This document shows, in pieces, positions 25,602 through 35,239 of a stretch of DNA of 64,000 bases (position 1 is its first letter; each line of letters opens with the position of its first letter). The position numbers and the translations under genes are program-made. Origin of the DNA: Utricularia gibba (lineage: Eukaryota; Streptophyta; Magnoliopsida; Lamiales; Lentibulariaceae); NCBI GenBank assembly GCA_002189035.1, contig CM007992.1:62001-126000 (forward strand), given 5' to 3'. A model generated the notes under the pieces. That model saw only the letters and a program-made list of their open reading frames with translations. It was not told where the DNA came from and made no database searches.

Positions 25602-26152
25602 CTCGACTCTGATTCACGGAGAATCAAAACTTCCGCCTGAAGTGCAGCAACGAGGGTTTTTGGGAAATCTTCGCCCAACTGCTAGTCACCAGCTTGCACC
25701 AAAACTAAAACCCTTCGAAAAGTTAAATGGGCCGGACCGGGTGGTGCCGCGCTGGGCCTCTGGATGTTTTTCCCTTTTACGAAAAGTGAAATTAAAAAAT
25801 CCGCATTTCCAAACCCTAATTCATCGACGATCGCCTTCTCGCGCGTGACGCTCGTTAACAGCTCGCTCAGTCTACCCATTATCCGAGGTAATCGACGACT
25901 TTATTTAACTTCATTTGTTCGAGATTTCTTTGGTTTGGAAATTTTGATTCCTGATGCTACCAGAATTTTCGGAATCGCAGATTTTGTTTCTGAAAAAACA
26001 GAGTTTGAACCCAGCTGTTACTGACATTTTTTATGAATGCACTCGAAAATGTGGAGATAAAACATTTCCCAAATCATGGAATTTGCGTTCTCAATAAGAA
26101 TTTGTTTTTTATGATGTCGTGGATTGTCATTTCTGCAGTATCTTCCTCTGTC
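25602..26152. promoter_or_regulatory. Divergent promoter and mL54 5' UTR intron (prohibitin / mL54)
   Basis: Two genes for mitochondrial proteins start from opposite sides of this stretch. It contains AAACCCTAA (25811-25819), a telo-box typical of plant translation-machinery genes. On the mL54 side an ATTATCCGAG|gtaatc donor at about 25887 and a ttctgcag acceptor before 26139 suggest an intron in the 5' UTR. No clear TATA box is seen. Confidence 0.6.
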
Positions 26153-26524
26153 ATGCGTTTCTTGGGAGGGATTCGTGTTGCTGGAGTGTTAGGCCGTAGA
26201 ACATTCGCTGCTGGTGGAGCCAAGGCCAAGAAGGGCAAGGGTGGTGCAGCTGCTGATGGCCCGAGGGCATCCATAATAAGCAAGGAGATCAAATCCACTA
26301 CAGTTTTTGGTGCAAACATTTTGAAAGATGGGCAGGATCCTAAAGTTCTCCCGGATTCGGAGTACCCAGATTGGCTTTGGCGCCTGCTCGATAAACGTCC
26401 TGCACTTAGTGAGCTCCGGAGGAAAGAAGCGGAAACGCTTCCTTATGATGATTTAAAGAGGCTTGTGAAACTGGATAACCGTGCAAGGATCAAGGAGAAC
26501 AATTCCCTGAAAGCCAAGAACTAA
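26153..26524 (+). CDS. Mitochondrial large-subunit ribosomal protein mL54
   Basis: This is a small nuclear-encoded protein of the mitochondrial large ribosomal subunit. It is a single coding exon of 123 residues. The N-terminus (MRFLGGIRVAGVLGRRTFAA) is Arg-rich with few acids, as expected for a mitochondrial targeting peptide. A Lys/Gly/Ala linker (AKAKKGKGGAAADG) follows. The conserved domain is STTVFGANILKDGQDPKVLP, DSEYPDWLWRLLDKRPAL, then a C-terminal charged helix with LRRKEAE and RLVKLDNRARIKENN. ATG at 26153 is chosen because it lies just after the predicted 5' UTR intron acceptor (ttctgcag at about 26138) and gives the targeting peptide; upstream ATGs fall inside that intron. Function is inferred from the family. 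Confidence 0.88.
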   Translation: MRFLGGIRVAGVLGRRTFAAGGAKAKKGKGGAAADGPRASIISKEIKSTTVFGANILKDGQDPKVLPDSEYPDWLWRLLDKRPALSELRRKEAETLPYDDLKRLVKLDNRARIKENNSLKAKN

Positions 26525-27270
26525 GAGCAGATTGCAGGCCTAGAGCTCTTCTTCCGTTCTGAATTCCCTCGCATCGGGCACTCCTCCAAGTTTGAAAATA
26601 TTTTGGTGTTAGCGTTAACCATGAGATAAGTCTAATTCCAATGCCTTGATTTGGGGTGGGCTGGCTGTAAATGCCAGCGTCTGGCCTGACCCCCAACGAT
26701 GAGCCAAGTCAAATCCCTCATTGGATTCCCTGCACGTCTTCTTAATAAACGACAGGCCAAGCCAGGTTCGCATAAAGTGATCAAACTCCCCCAAACAGGC
26801 GTGCGGGAGCAGCATTTGTCCATGTTGAAGTTCTGCGAGGCGCATTGCTCCAACTCTGATCTGGATCCACACCCCCCACGTGTGTGTATGGACGAAGATG
26901 GGGCTTTCAGCCAAGTTGGGCTGCACTTTTTTAAAGGAAGTTTTAGTTACCACCATTTTGAATCGGGAAGGGAACAGGGAGGGTGAAAAAGATGAGGAGA
27001 TTTTCACTTCTTGCTGCCTTAAATGCAGTGGGTGCACGTGTGCTTATCTTCATTGCTGATGTTTCCTCGCGCACCCAATTGCGTAGATTGACATACCAAA
27101 GAAGAAGAGCAAGAGATCTATATGTCCATCTCCAAGGAATCAACATGGGATTATGGCCGTTTATACAGTGCAACTAAAATGCATCTTCTTAGACGTAGAG
27201 TAACTACTATATTAAAGAAAAACTCAACTGGAAACGACTACTGCTTGCACTGGAGACACGACGGTAGTCT
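26525..27270. other. Intergenic region between mL54 and SMR gene 3' ends
   Basis: It holds the mL54 3' UTR and the 3' side of the convergent SMR gene. The frames at 26615-27037 (-) and 26699-26986 (+) overlap each other and show no domain, so neither is called. Confidence 0.5.
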
Positions 27271-27552
27271 TCAGCGGCACATGAATATGGACTCCAAGTC
27301 TTCCGGCAGTCTGAAATACTCTCTGGGTTCGGCCGGCCGGCAGGCGGTGGAGGCGTGGGGGCGTTTCCTCGGAGGCGGCGGCGGACAGTGAAGCGGCTCC
27401 GGTATCCTGAACTCACGCGCTGTGGGGGTAGAGGGGCAGCCGTAGTCGTCGTAGTGTTGGGGAGGGGGCTTGGTGAGAAGGGGCTTCAGAATCCACAATT
27501 TGGCCTCCGCCTCTTCACATAACGCCGACTCCCTGCTTCCGTAGAACCCCAT
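27271..27552 (-). CDS. SIAMESE-related cyclin-dependent kinase inhibitor (SMR)
   Basis: SMR proteins bind CDK-cyclin complexes in the nucleus and switch cells from mitosis to endoreduplication, often under developmental or DNA-damage control. This is a single exon of 93 residues. The core Pro-rich motif CPPPPPRKRP is near residue 56, preceded by the PTAREFRIPEP stretch. The C-terminal motif REYFRLPEDLESIFMC matches the short family motif around EFF.PPDLE that contacts cyclin. The N-terminal half (MGFYGSRESALCEEAEAKLW) is not conserved in the family, as usual for SMRs. Intronless structure and small size fit. A TATA box stands about 115 bp upstream. Which SMR it is cannot be told from sequence alone. 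Confidence 0.82.
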   Translation of the reverse strand: MGFYGSRESALCEEAEAKLWILKPLLTKPPPQHYDDYGCPSTPTAREFRIPEPLHCPPPPPRKRPHASTACRPAEPREYFRLPEDLESIFMCR

Positions 27553-28157
27553 TCCGTGACAGGAGAAAAGAGAAGAGAAGTTGCAGGCAGTTTCGCGAAG
27601 ACAAGAAGAAGAAATGGAGGGGAGGAGAGAAATTTCCGAGAGATGGGTGGCGGCAAAACAGGGGGTATTTATATATATAGTGGGAGAAGAAAGCTTGACC
27701 TAAAAGCCTATGCCCCAAAAGTAATTTCACAGGCTTGTGGCATACGATTCAGATTTCCATTTTGGCGCTGTCGTTCCCGCCCACGTCACGCCCTTTCGCT
27801 TCGCTTCTGTATTTCGATTATTTATTTATTTATTTATCTATCCATTGAATGGGGAGCAGTTAAGTTCATGAACTCTTCTTGGCCATGGCATCATCCCCTC
27901 CAGATTCCCTGAACAAGGGGCTTGAGATAAGAAAAGTCGCCGGTGTTTATTGCCAGTAAATTAAGTAATAAATTAAGGATACCATGCGGTGCGCCGGTGG
28001 TTTGACTCAATCTCGTCGACTGGTCAAGCATTTCGTCCTCCTACTCGTGGGACGTGGCGGCAGAATACGTTACCTCGACATGCACCTCACCACGTTTCAC
28101 TGACTTCTCTGCTTCTTATGCCTCTTCCTCCTTGCCTCATGCCACCAGTTAGTCGAA
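27553..28157. promoter_or_regulatory. Divergent promoter between SMR and oleosin
   Basis: On the SMR side a minus-strand TATA box (TATATATAA) lies at 27669-27679. On the oleosin side an ABRE-like ACGTGGC at 28052-28058 and an RY element CATGCA at 28079-28084 stand within 110 bp of the oleosin ATG. Together these are the usual seed-maturation signals read by bZIP and B3 (ABI3/FUS3/LEC2) factors. The sequences are seen; the regulation is inferred. Confidence 0.65.
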
Positions 28158-28655
28158 ATGGCTGACCGCCCGCAGCGCTACGAAGCCGGAGCCAAGGGTA
28201 TTCTCCCACACCCTTCAAGGGGTCCTTCCACTTCCCAAATCATCGCCGTTGTCACTCTGTTTCCCGTCGGCGCCGCCCTCTTAGGACTCGCCGGGATCAC
28301 ACTCGTCGGGACTCTCATCGGACTCGCCGTCGCCACCCCACTTTTTCTGCTTTGCAGCCCCATTTTAGTACCTGCAGCCATCCTCCTTGCTGGAGCGGTC
28401 ACAGGGTTCATGACCTCTGGTGCTTTCGGGCTCACTGGGCTGTCATCTCTCTCCTGGGTCCTCAATTCCGTAAGGCAGGCCACTGGGCAAGAGCCGTTGG
28501 AGTATGCTAAGCGGCGCGTCCAGGAGGCCACGATTCAGGTCGGGGAGAAGACCAGACAAGTCGGGGAGATGATGGGCGATAAGACGAAGCAAGCCGGCGA
28601 GGCGATCAAGTCCAAGGGGCAGGAAGGCGGCGGAGTCACCGCTGCACGGACTTAG
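28158..28655 (+). CDS. Oleosin, lipid-droplet structural protein
   Basis: Oleosins coat seed and pollen oil bodies and keep them small by burying a long hydrophobic hairpin in the triacylglycerol core. This single exon encodes 165 residues. A polar N-terminus ([16 protein letters not shown]) is followed by a hydrophobic stretch from about residue 26 to 98. Its middle is the proline knot, seen as [14 protein letters not shown] with the three expected prolines. The C-terminal arm is amphipathic and rich in repeats of [20 protein letters not shown], with repeating GEKT/GDKT and QVGE/QAGE phrases. Length is between the classic low and high molecular-weight forms. RY and ABRE-like elements upstream agree with seed expression. 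Confidence 0.95.
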   Translation: MADRPQRYEAGAKGILPHPSRGPSTSQIIAVVTLFPVGAALLGLAGITLVGTLIGLAVATPLFLLCSPILVPAAILLAGAVTGFMTSGAFGLTGLSSLSWVLNSVRQATGQEPLEYAKRRVQEATIQVGEKTRQVGEMMGDKTKQAGEAIKSKGQEGGGVTAART

Positions 28656-28843
28656 AAGATAACGATGTAGTTTTCTGAGTACGTTTTATTCACATGTCTG
28701 GTCTGCATGCCTCTTTCTGTGTGTATATGCCTCTTTTTGTTGTATGGTATTGCACTGCTGTACGTAAGACATAAGAGTTTGAAGAAATGAAGGTTCAAAA
28801 CAATATACAAGAGTGCCGCTGCCTTTCCCCCTCCCTGCCTTCG

Positions 28844-30704
28844 TCACGATTCATCTGGCTTCGGCTCGAGCACTACAGGGATCTTTTCTTTTTGATCGCC
28901 CCGCAGAACTTCCACAACAACCTGCACGCACAGAAGCAATGCGTATGGAGGCGATCTGTTTGTTTAAAGACATCCAGGGATCGAAAAGGCTTGTACCTTG
29001 TCACCAACTTTGCATTGATCCAGTATTCTGTACAAGTCACTGCCATTCGAAACCTTCGTCCCGTTGATGGATGTGATTATATCCCCCAAAATGAGTCTTC
29101 CGTAGGCATCTCGTTTTGTGGGTTGAAGACCCTGCAGGATATGGGCTGATCAACCGAGAAGAATACGTGCATATGTACACACAGAGTAGCGACATACTGC
29201 TTTTCCGGCTGGTCCTTGTGCAGGAGCATCCAGGACTAGAACCCCACTGACTCCAAGTTGCTCTACTGATTGATCAGGTGCAAACTTGATGCCCAGAATG
29301 GGTCTGGTGACCTTGCCGAACTTCACCAATTGATTGACTATGCCGCTAACCTGAAGATAAACATAGAGAAATGATGAAGAGAGCCTGAAAGGGGAGCTGC
29401 TTCCATGGTACTTACAGTGTCTACGGGGATAGAAAAGCCGACCCCAGATGAAGCACCGGAAGGGGAGTATATAGCTGTGTTTATTCCGATAAGGTTCCCT
29501 GAACTGTCGAGGAGGGGTCCTCCGCTATTGCCGGGATTAATGGCGGCATCAGTTTGGATGACATCCTGGATCGGACGGCCAGTAGCAGCAGAACTGATTT
29601 CTCTCCGTAATCCACTGTCAGGAATCATCATCAAGCAACTCAGAAAGGGGATTAAAGTCTCTTTATACCAAGAAATCACTACTGTCTTCTATAAGTTCAT
29701 CACACCTGATGACACCAGTTGTAAGTGTATGATCAAGGCCAAACTGTTGAAACAGGGTCAAAAAGGGAGAGAGGTGTCACCATATGTTCAAAAACTTCAT
29801 ATCATCAGAATAGCAGTCAGGAATTAGGGGAATCAGCTATCATTTACTCACAGGATTACCAATTGCATAAACTTTTTGACCCACAAGCAAGTCCGCAGAC
29901 ATGCCAATGGGTATGGGTCTTAACTTTTCTTTCGGAGCATCGATATATAGCACGGCAACATCTTTATCCGGATCAAAACCAACAACTTTGGCATCGTATG
30001 TGCTCTGATCAGCGAGAGTCACCCTTCAAGCAACGAGAATCATCGACCAAGTGAGCATGTAATAATAGTGGTTGATAACACAGCAAGGGCACCACAAAAC
30101 GTGAAAAACTACCCAGAAAAACATAAGAGATCAGAAGTACTTGAGATCAGAAGCACCCCGGATCACATGGTAGTTGGTTACAACGTGACCATTTGTATCC
30201 CAGACAAACCCAGAACCTGATCCCTGTGGCACCTCCAACACATCCAGCGTGAAAGCATCTTGCCTGAAAGAGATTCGGAAGTTCACAAACATATCACTAA
30301 TTATCACGAACCAAGTGAGAAAATTACCTCGATGCTAGGTTAGTAATGTAAACAACAGATGGAGTGTTCTCTTGGAAAAGCCGCACTGTGGCAAGTTCAT
30401 CGGACTGCAATTTTCTAGGACTCGTAGCTACAAGAGCAGATGCAGGATCAACCGGCGCGAAGACCAAAGAGGCCGATATAGCAAGTGAAGCACAAAGAGT
30501 GAGTAACGAATCTACGAGTTTGTCCGCCCCGCCGCGAGAATCAGCTCCGCCGGCGACAAAGCTCCGGTTAAGCTTGTCGCCCGGAGCAGATGCTAGTAAT
30601 GGGGAGGCGAGATTATACTGGGTCAGCGACTTCGGAAACGACTTTTTCAGGAGCGAATTGGCGACAAAGAGTCTGGGAGTGAGGGAGAAGAATGTGGAGG
30701 CCAT
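28844..30704 (-). CDS. DEG1: DEG1-type chloroplast serine protease (DegP/HtrA family)
   Basis: DEG1 is an ATP-independent thylakoid-lumen serine protease that degrades damaged D1 and assists photosystem II repair. Eight exons on the minus strand (30328-30704, 30141-30263, 29852-30023, 29706-29743, 29416-29614, 29198-29350, 28997-29131, 28844-28921) give 424 residues. The first ~110 residues are a Ser/Leu-rich transit peptide plus a hydrophobic lumen-targeting segment ([20 protein letters not shown]) ending in an ALVA site. The catalytic triad is visible: His in [11 protein letters not shown], Asp in [11 protein letters not shown], Ser in [16 protein letters not shown] domain follows ([30 protein letters not shown]). 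The end, EPKPDES, is the DEG1 tail as I remember it. Exon 4 is only 38 nt. Stop codon falls at 28844-28846. Confidence 0.93.
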
Positions 30705-31059
30705 TCGTCTGGTTGGTGCAACGGAGAGTTACATTTTACTTAAAAGCATCAGGTGGTTCAGATTTTTCTCTCTATAAACAAGAAACATTTCTGTTCTACG
30801 CTTCTGCACCTCTTCTCAGCTGCGTCGTGTGCCATTTCCATCAGGATCTGGTTAAAGCTTCAAACTTTAACCAATGAACATATAGAGAACGCCAACATTG
30901 ACAAGCCCTGTACTCCCAAATTCCTAAACATGGGTTACAGAAAAGGCAAGTCATTTGTGGATAAAGAGAGGATAGGATGTTATTTCACTATTCTCTAAGT
31001 CAAGTGTTCATTAAGTCAAGCAAAATCCTGGCAGCATGAATCGAGGATAACAAAAACTA
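30705..31059. other. Spacer between DEG1 promoter and mS38-like gene 3' end
   Basis: The stretch holds the upstream region of DEG1 and the downstream region of the mS38-like gene, both on the minus strand. No further gene or clear motif is seen. Confidence 0.5.
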
Positions 31060-31970
31060 CTAATGACTCTTTCTCCTCAAAAGCCTTCTCTGCTTCCGCA
31101 GTTTGTGCTTGTTCATCTTCCTTTTCCTCTTCTTCTTTACACTATCAGCCCTCAGAACCCCAGGATCATCCTCAGCAGCTACATCTGGTTCAGATTCCAT
31201 CAAGGATCGAGAACAACATGGCTCAAGAAATAACCGCAAACGAAAGCTGGAGCAAACATCTAATGAATGGGTATGGTTCAATGTCAACGGATTCCATTCG
31301 GATGAATACAAATCATCCATGGATTTCATGTGGAGCATTCGACTCCCTCTCACTTTCTCTAGAATGCGCGAGTGAAGTGTACCCCTGCCAAGATTCACTC
31401 TGTCAAGAATCACGTCACCATAGAAGCAATGCCTGTATTCCATTCCACACACAGGAGAACACATAGTTAAACTGAGCACAACTGAATGCATCCAAATAAC
31501 ATGAATAATTGAAACTGGAATACTGCTCCCATCTACTATACGGATATACAAACCCCAGCGGCGCCACGATTGGGGAATCAACGACACCGTCTTTAGCACA
31601 GTCCCCCCTAAAATATTCCTCCGATAAGGTACCGATGTCCCTCTGCCCCAGTACCCGAAGAATAGCTGGGTGACTCGATGATTCTACAAGAAAAAAGGAT
31701 AACAAATATAAATAACTGGCTCAAGTACGGGAACACACAGCATCCATATGGCTGCTATTAACAAGAAGTACCGGCGAGTCTACGAATAAGCTTCACATTC
31801 CCCATTGTTCAGAGAACAAGAATGAGGAATGAACCCCCTTCAAGAGCGCAGTCCTGGAGAAGATAGACGAACCACCGACCTTGACTGAATTTGCGGAGTC
31901 GCGCGCGGCTTCGGCAAGCAGCAGCAAGACATCGTATCTGGATCGGTGCGATTGAGCGACTTGGACTCAT
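31060..31970 (-). CDS. Small protein with AURKAIP1/COX24 C-terminal domain (mS38-like mitoribosomal protein)
   Basis: The protein ends in a very basic tail: RADSVKKKRKRKMNKHKLRK then QRRLLRRKSH, the signature of the AURKAIP1/COX24 domain (mS38, mitochondrial small ribosomal subunit, binding 12S-type rRNA). A three-exon model fits: 31880-31970, 31537-31683, 31060-31184, giving 120 residues and in-frame joins. Exon 1 begins MSPSRSIAPIQIRCLAAACR, Arg/Ala-rich and compatible with mitochondrial targeting. Exon 2 contains SSHPAILRVLGQRDIGTL and PIVAPLGFVYPY. The first intron (31684-31879) has a good acceptor (tcttgtag). The second intron is less certain: the donor chosen is TA|gtagat at 31536 and the acceptor gaaccag before 31184, because they join phase 1 to phase 1 and skip frames that would otherwise mismatch. 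Other internal boundaries are possible; the C-terminal domain is secure. Confidence 0.7.
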
Positions 31971-32225
31971 CTTGGATGCCCTTAGTGGGTCAGACCAGCC
32001 CTACGCAAAACCAGTCCATTTTATAGAGCGCAACGTCACTTGGCCCTAAGTTAAAAGGGCTGGTCCATTTAGAGGCCCAAGCCCATAAAGGAGAAGGGAG
32101 GGAAAACCCTACTGATTTTACTCAATCACTGGTGGATTGGATTGATTACACCGCCAAGCTTCGGTTCTACTCTCCTCTCACTTAACCAAAACCAACAACA
32201 AGAGTGAATTACCCTCACGGAAAAC

Positions 32226-33441
32226 CTAATTCCCCTCCTCGGGACCGCTGGGCCCTTCCACCGTATCCTGTTTCCCTCCTCCGCCCATCCCAAGCATGGC
32301 GCCTCTGAAATCGGGGAATCCTACGACCCCACCATGGGGCTCTCCCTGCATCATCAGCCCACTGCTTCCGTTGGGGCTCATTACGATATGGGGAGCTTGC
32401 GGGGATGGGTAAGGTTGAGCGCCGTATAGCATAGACGAACGCGTCGCCATCAGTGACTGTGGAGCCATTTGCTGTAACTGCTGGTGCTGCAGATAAGGGC
32501 TCGTCTGTAGCACTCCGCTGCCGGCGTACTGCATAGCGCCCAACGCCACACACAAAAAAAAGTCACTCCTCACTTATCTTTTAGTATCTAAATCAACCAA
32601 GTATTCAATACCTGAGAATGCATGCTGGGAAGCTGAGGGTGAGAGTCAGCAATGGCCGCTAGGTACATCAAGTTTCTCTGAAGCCGAGCTTGGTTCCTGT
32701 GAAATCACGAGAACCAATTCCGATAAAGATGTTGGATTGGGTTTCTTCAGTTGAGCAGATGAAAAATCAAAACTTACTCAGCACACTCACTCAGCTTTCC
32801 AGAGTTTTGGCTCTCAACAATCTTCAGAATCAGTGTCTTGTTTTCGTCCAAATACTGCATACCATACAACACAATTTCATTCTCCGGCAGGAAATATGGG
32901 GAGAGGAGAAAATGCAGTTTCTAATGAAGCTATGGAAGTTGGGATGAGACACAGAGAAAGAATGAACAACAACACCGGCAAGCAAACCCCAATTAATATA
33001 GAGAAGTGTCGGCAAGTTTAGAACATTGTTCCCGGGATGCTGGTGGCTGTTCACAAGCATGAAAGTTCAGGCCAAGTCAGAAAAAAAGTGTTAACCCCAC
33101 CAAGATTACGACTTTTGAAGGAAACTGGTGGAAATGAGACAGTGTTTTCTTTTCATACAGGGAATGGCATAGAAAAACAGTATCTTGATGGTCACCCACA
33201 TACCTTAAACAAACACCGGATATGAACTCAAAAGCAAGACCCACAACAATAAACCTATTTTGAGAGTGGCGATCGTAGAAACATGTGGCAGTAAGAAGAG
33301 AAGAGAGACAGGAACTGAAAGAGATGGAAGAAGAAGAAGGAGAAGAGAAGAAACCTGTTGGATGTGATCAGTAGTGACGTTGCTGTGGTAGTAGGCTGCC
33401 ATCCTGTGCTGCATCTGTGTCTGCATCAGGTGCTGCTGCAT
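32226..33441 (-). CDS. GRF-interacting factor (GIF/ANGUSTIFOLIA3-type SSXT coactivator)
   Basis: GIFs are nuclear transcription coactivators that pair with growth-regulating factors (GRFs) and recruit SWI/SNF remodellers, promoting cell proliferation in leaves and reproductive organs. Four exons on the minus strand (33355-33441, 32778-32854, 32612-32696, 32226-32528) give 183 residues. The N-terminal SSXT/SNH domain covers about residues 10-85: SNVTTDHIQQYLDENKTLIL, KIVESQNSGKLSECAENQAR and LQRNLMYLAAIADSHPQLP. It is followed by a Gln/Met/Gly/Pro-rich tail (QHQQLQQMAPQSLMATRSSM, MGGGGKQ). Intron positions (after IQQ, inside CAE|N, after HSQ) match the family. The tail is shorter and less Gln-rich than in GIF1, so a GIF2/GIF3-like member is likely. 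Confidence 0.93.
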
Positions 33442-35239
33442 GCCTCCGTTTTATACACCAATACCTCACACACACACACTCGGTATCTTCTCTCTTTCTT
33501 TCTCCCCGAGTTTAAATATCTCCACTTCCCCTACAACTTTGACCGCGAGAACTATCGTTCAGCTAGAAGGCTCTGCACATGAAACCAACTCAAGTAAAAA
33601 GGACTAGTGTTTACAGCAAGGATCAGGTACTGGATTGGATTCAGATTGCGGTGTTGTGCATTATTTTAGTGAACCCGCAGTTGTGGCGAAGTTTTATAGC
33701 GAAGGGTAATAAATTAAGTGAAGCCAGGAATGAATGCAGCGTTGTTAAGGTGGCGATGCATTAATTGGGAAGGTAGCTGGGGTATGAAAAGGAAAACCCT
33801 CGTGTCGAAAGGTCCCTTTCAATGAGAGGAGGAGAGACGGCGAGTGCAGCTGTGGCGAGACGGGCTGAGAAGTATCTGATGAGAAGCACGCCGGGCCCCG
33901 AACCATGGCTGCTATGTCGCGCATGGCTCGGCTCCAACCACGAGACGGCCTCGTGATCCTGCTTTGCAGGGGACGGGACCCTCGCCGGAAAAAGAAAAAG
34001 GAAGCATGACTGCAGAAATGTATATAGTTTATTGTGAAGGGCGTCGCACGAAGTTGAAAATACACATAAAACAAAAAATGACAGAGGAGCACCCATGGCG
34101 TCGTCACTCGCATACACGCGCCACGACGTGATGTGCACGCGTTGAATTCCCCGTTGGTCTCGGTACCCGCACCGCGCGGCGCCTCCGCCAAAATTTCATA
34201 GCCACCGCGCCTGCATCGGTCTCCACCCTCACTTTCTGCCCCGATCTTGCATTTCTTCAATATAAACCACCACACCAGTATCGATTACATTTACTGTTCG
34301 AGGTTACGAAATCAATCCATTTTAAAATCTGACAACATTGTGTGGGATCTTCGATACTTATGAAATGTGATGAGTTATAATCTTCATTCAATATCCTTCG
34401 TATTGGAACCTTTCTCGAAATGGATTCTTCCATTTGTTGTTTTTGTATTGTGGAATAACATTCGTAGTACAGTTCATGTTACTTGGGTCTCCCAAAAGAC
34501 GGCAATGAGAGAGAGCGTGGGCGTCCATGCGAGCCGACCTTTCATTCAGCAATGGAATCAAGCCTTGAAACTACACCATGCAGAGTAGGTGGAGCATCAT
34601 CTCAGTCAGTCTACTTACTCATGGCATAATCCTACCAGCTCCCCTTTCTGCACTCATAATAATATGAAAGGGAACTTAACTTCGTGCGCAAATCTTTTGC
34701 ATCGCCAGCTTTCTGGTTCTAAACTCGTCCCTTCCCCTGCAATGCCACGTGAAATCAGACCTCATCGCAGATGTGTCGCCTCCCTCCTCTTGGCCTGAGC
34801 TGTCTCCTCGGCTGCACCAGTACACTAACCCGCTCCCATGTGGCCTGGGCCACATTTTACCTTCTCCACAAATCAGTGCTATTTATTTCTCTTGTTTCCT
34901 TTGAATCCGAATGTGGGTTGCTGCCTTCTTCCATCAGCTTGGAAATTCGTAGCGAGCAGCCACACTTACTGTGTCCTCTTGTCGTGCTGACGTGGCGCCA
35001 CATAGATAGATGGAGCTTGTCCCTGACGGGTTCTGGGCTTTTATAGGCCTCTAGCCCAATGGGGGGCATAAATGTACGGATTACGGAATGCCCCTGTTTT
35101 GGTGTAATGGGCTTCCACGCGCCAGCTGGTGTGGCCCATTAAGACATGGAGGGAGCCCGAAAGGAATGAAAACCCGAATGAGGGTCGATTTTGGTCAATT
35201 TGTTGGTTTCGCCTGCGGAGGGCAAACCCTATCGCTTCC
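33442..35239. other. Intergenic region between GIF and PRP3 (divergent)
   Basis: The flanking genes face away from each other, so both promoters lie here. The minus-strand frame 33745-34275 starts without ATG and has no domain; the other frames are short. No TATA box or repeat stands out beyond ordinary A/T tracts. Confidence 0.5.

Noticed and set aside
26615-27037. Minus-strand frame of 140 residues and an overlapping plus frame
   Set aside because: Opposing overlapping frames without motifs between two well-defined genes; likely UTR and spacer.
33745-34275. Minus-strand frame of 176 residues upstream of GIF
   Set aside because: Starts with GTG, has F-runs and no domain; treated as promoter sequence.
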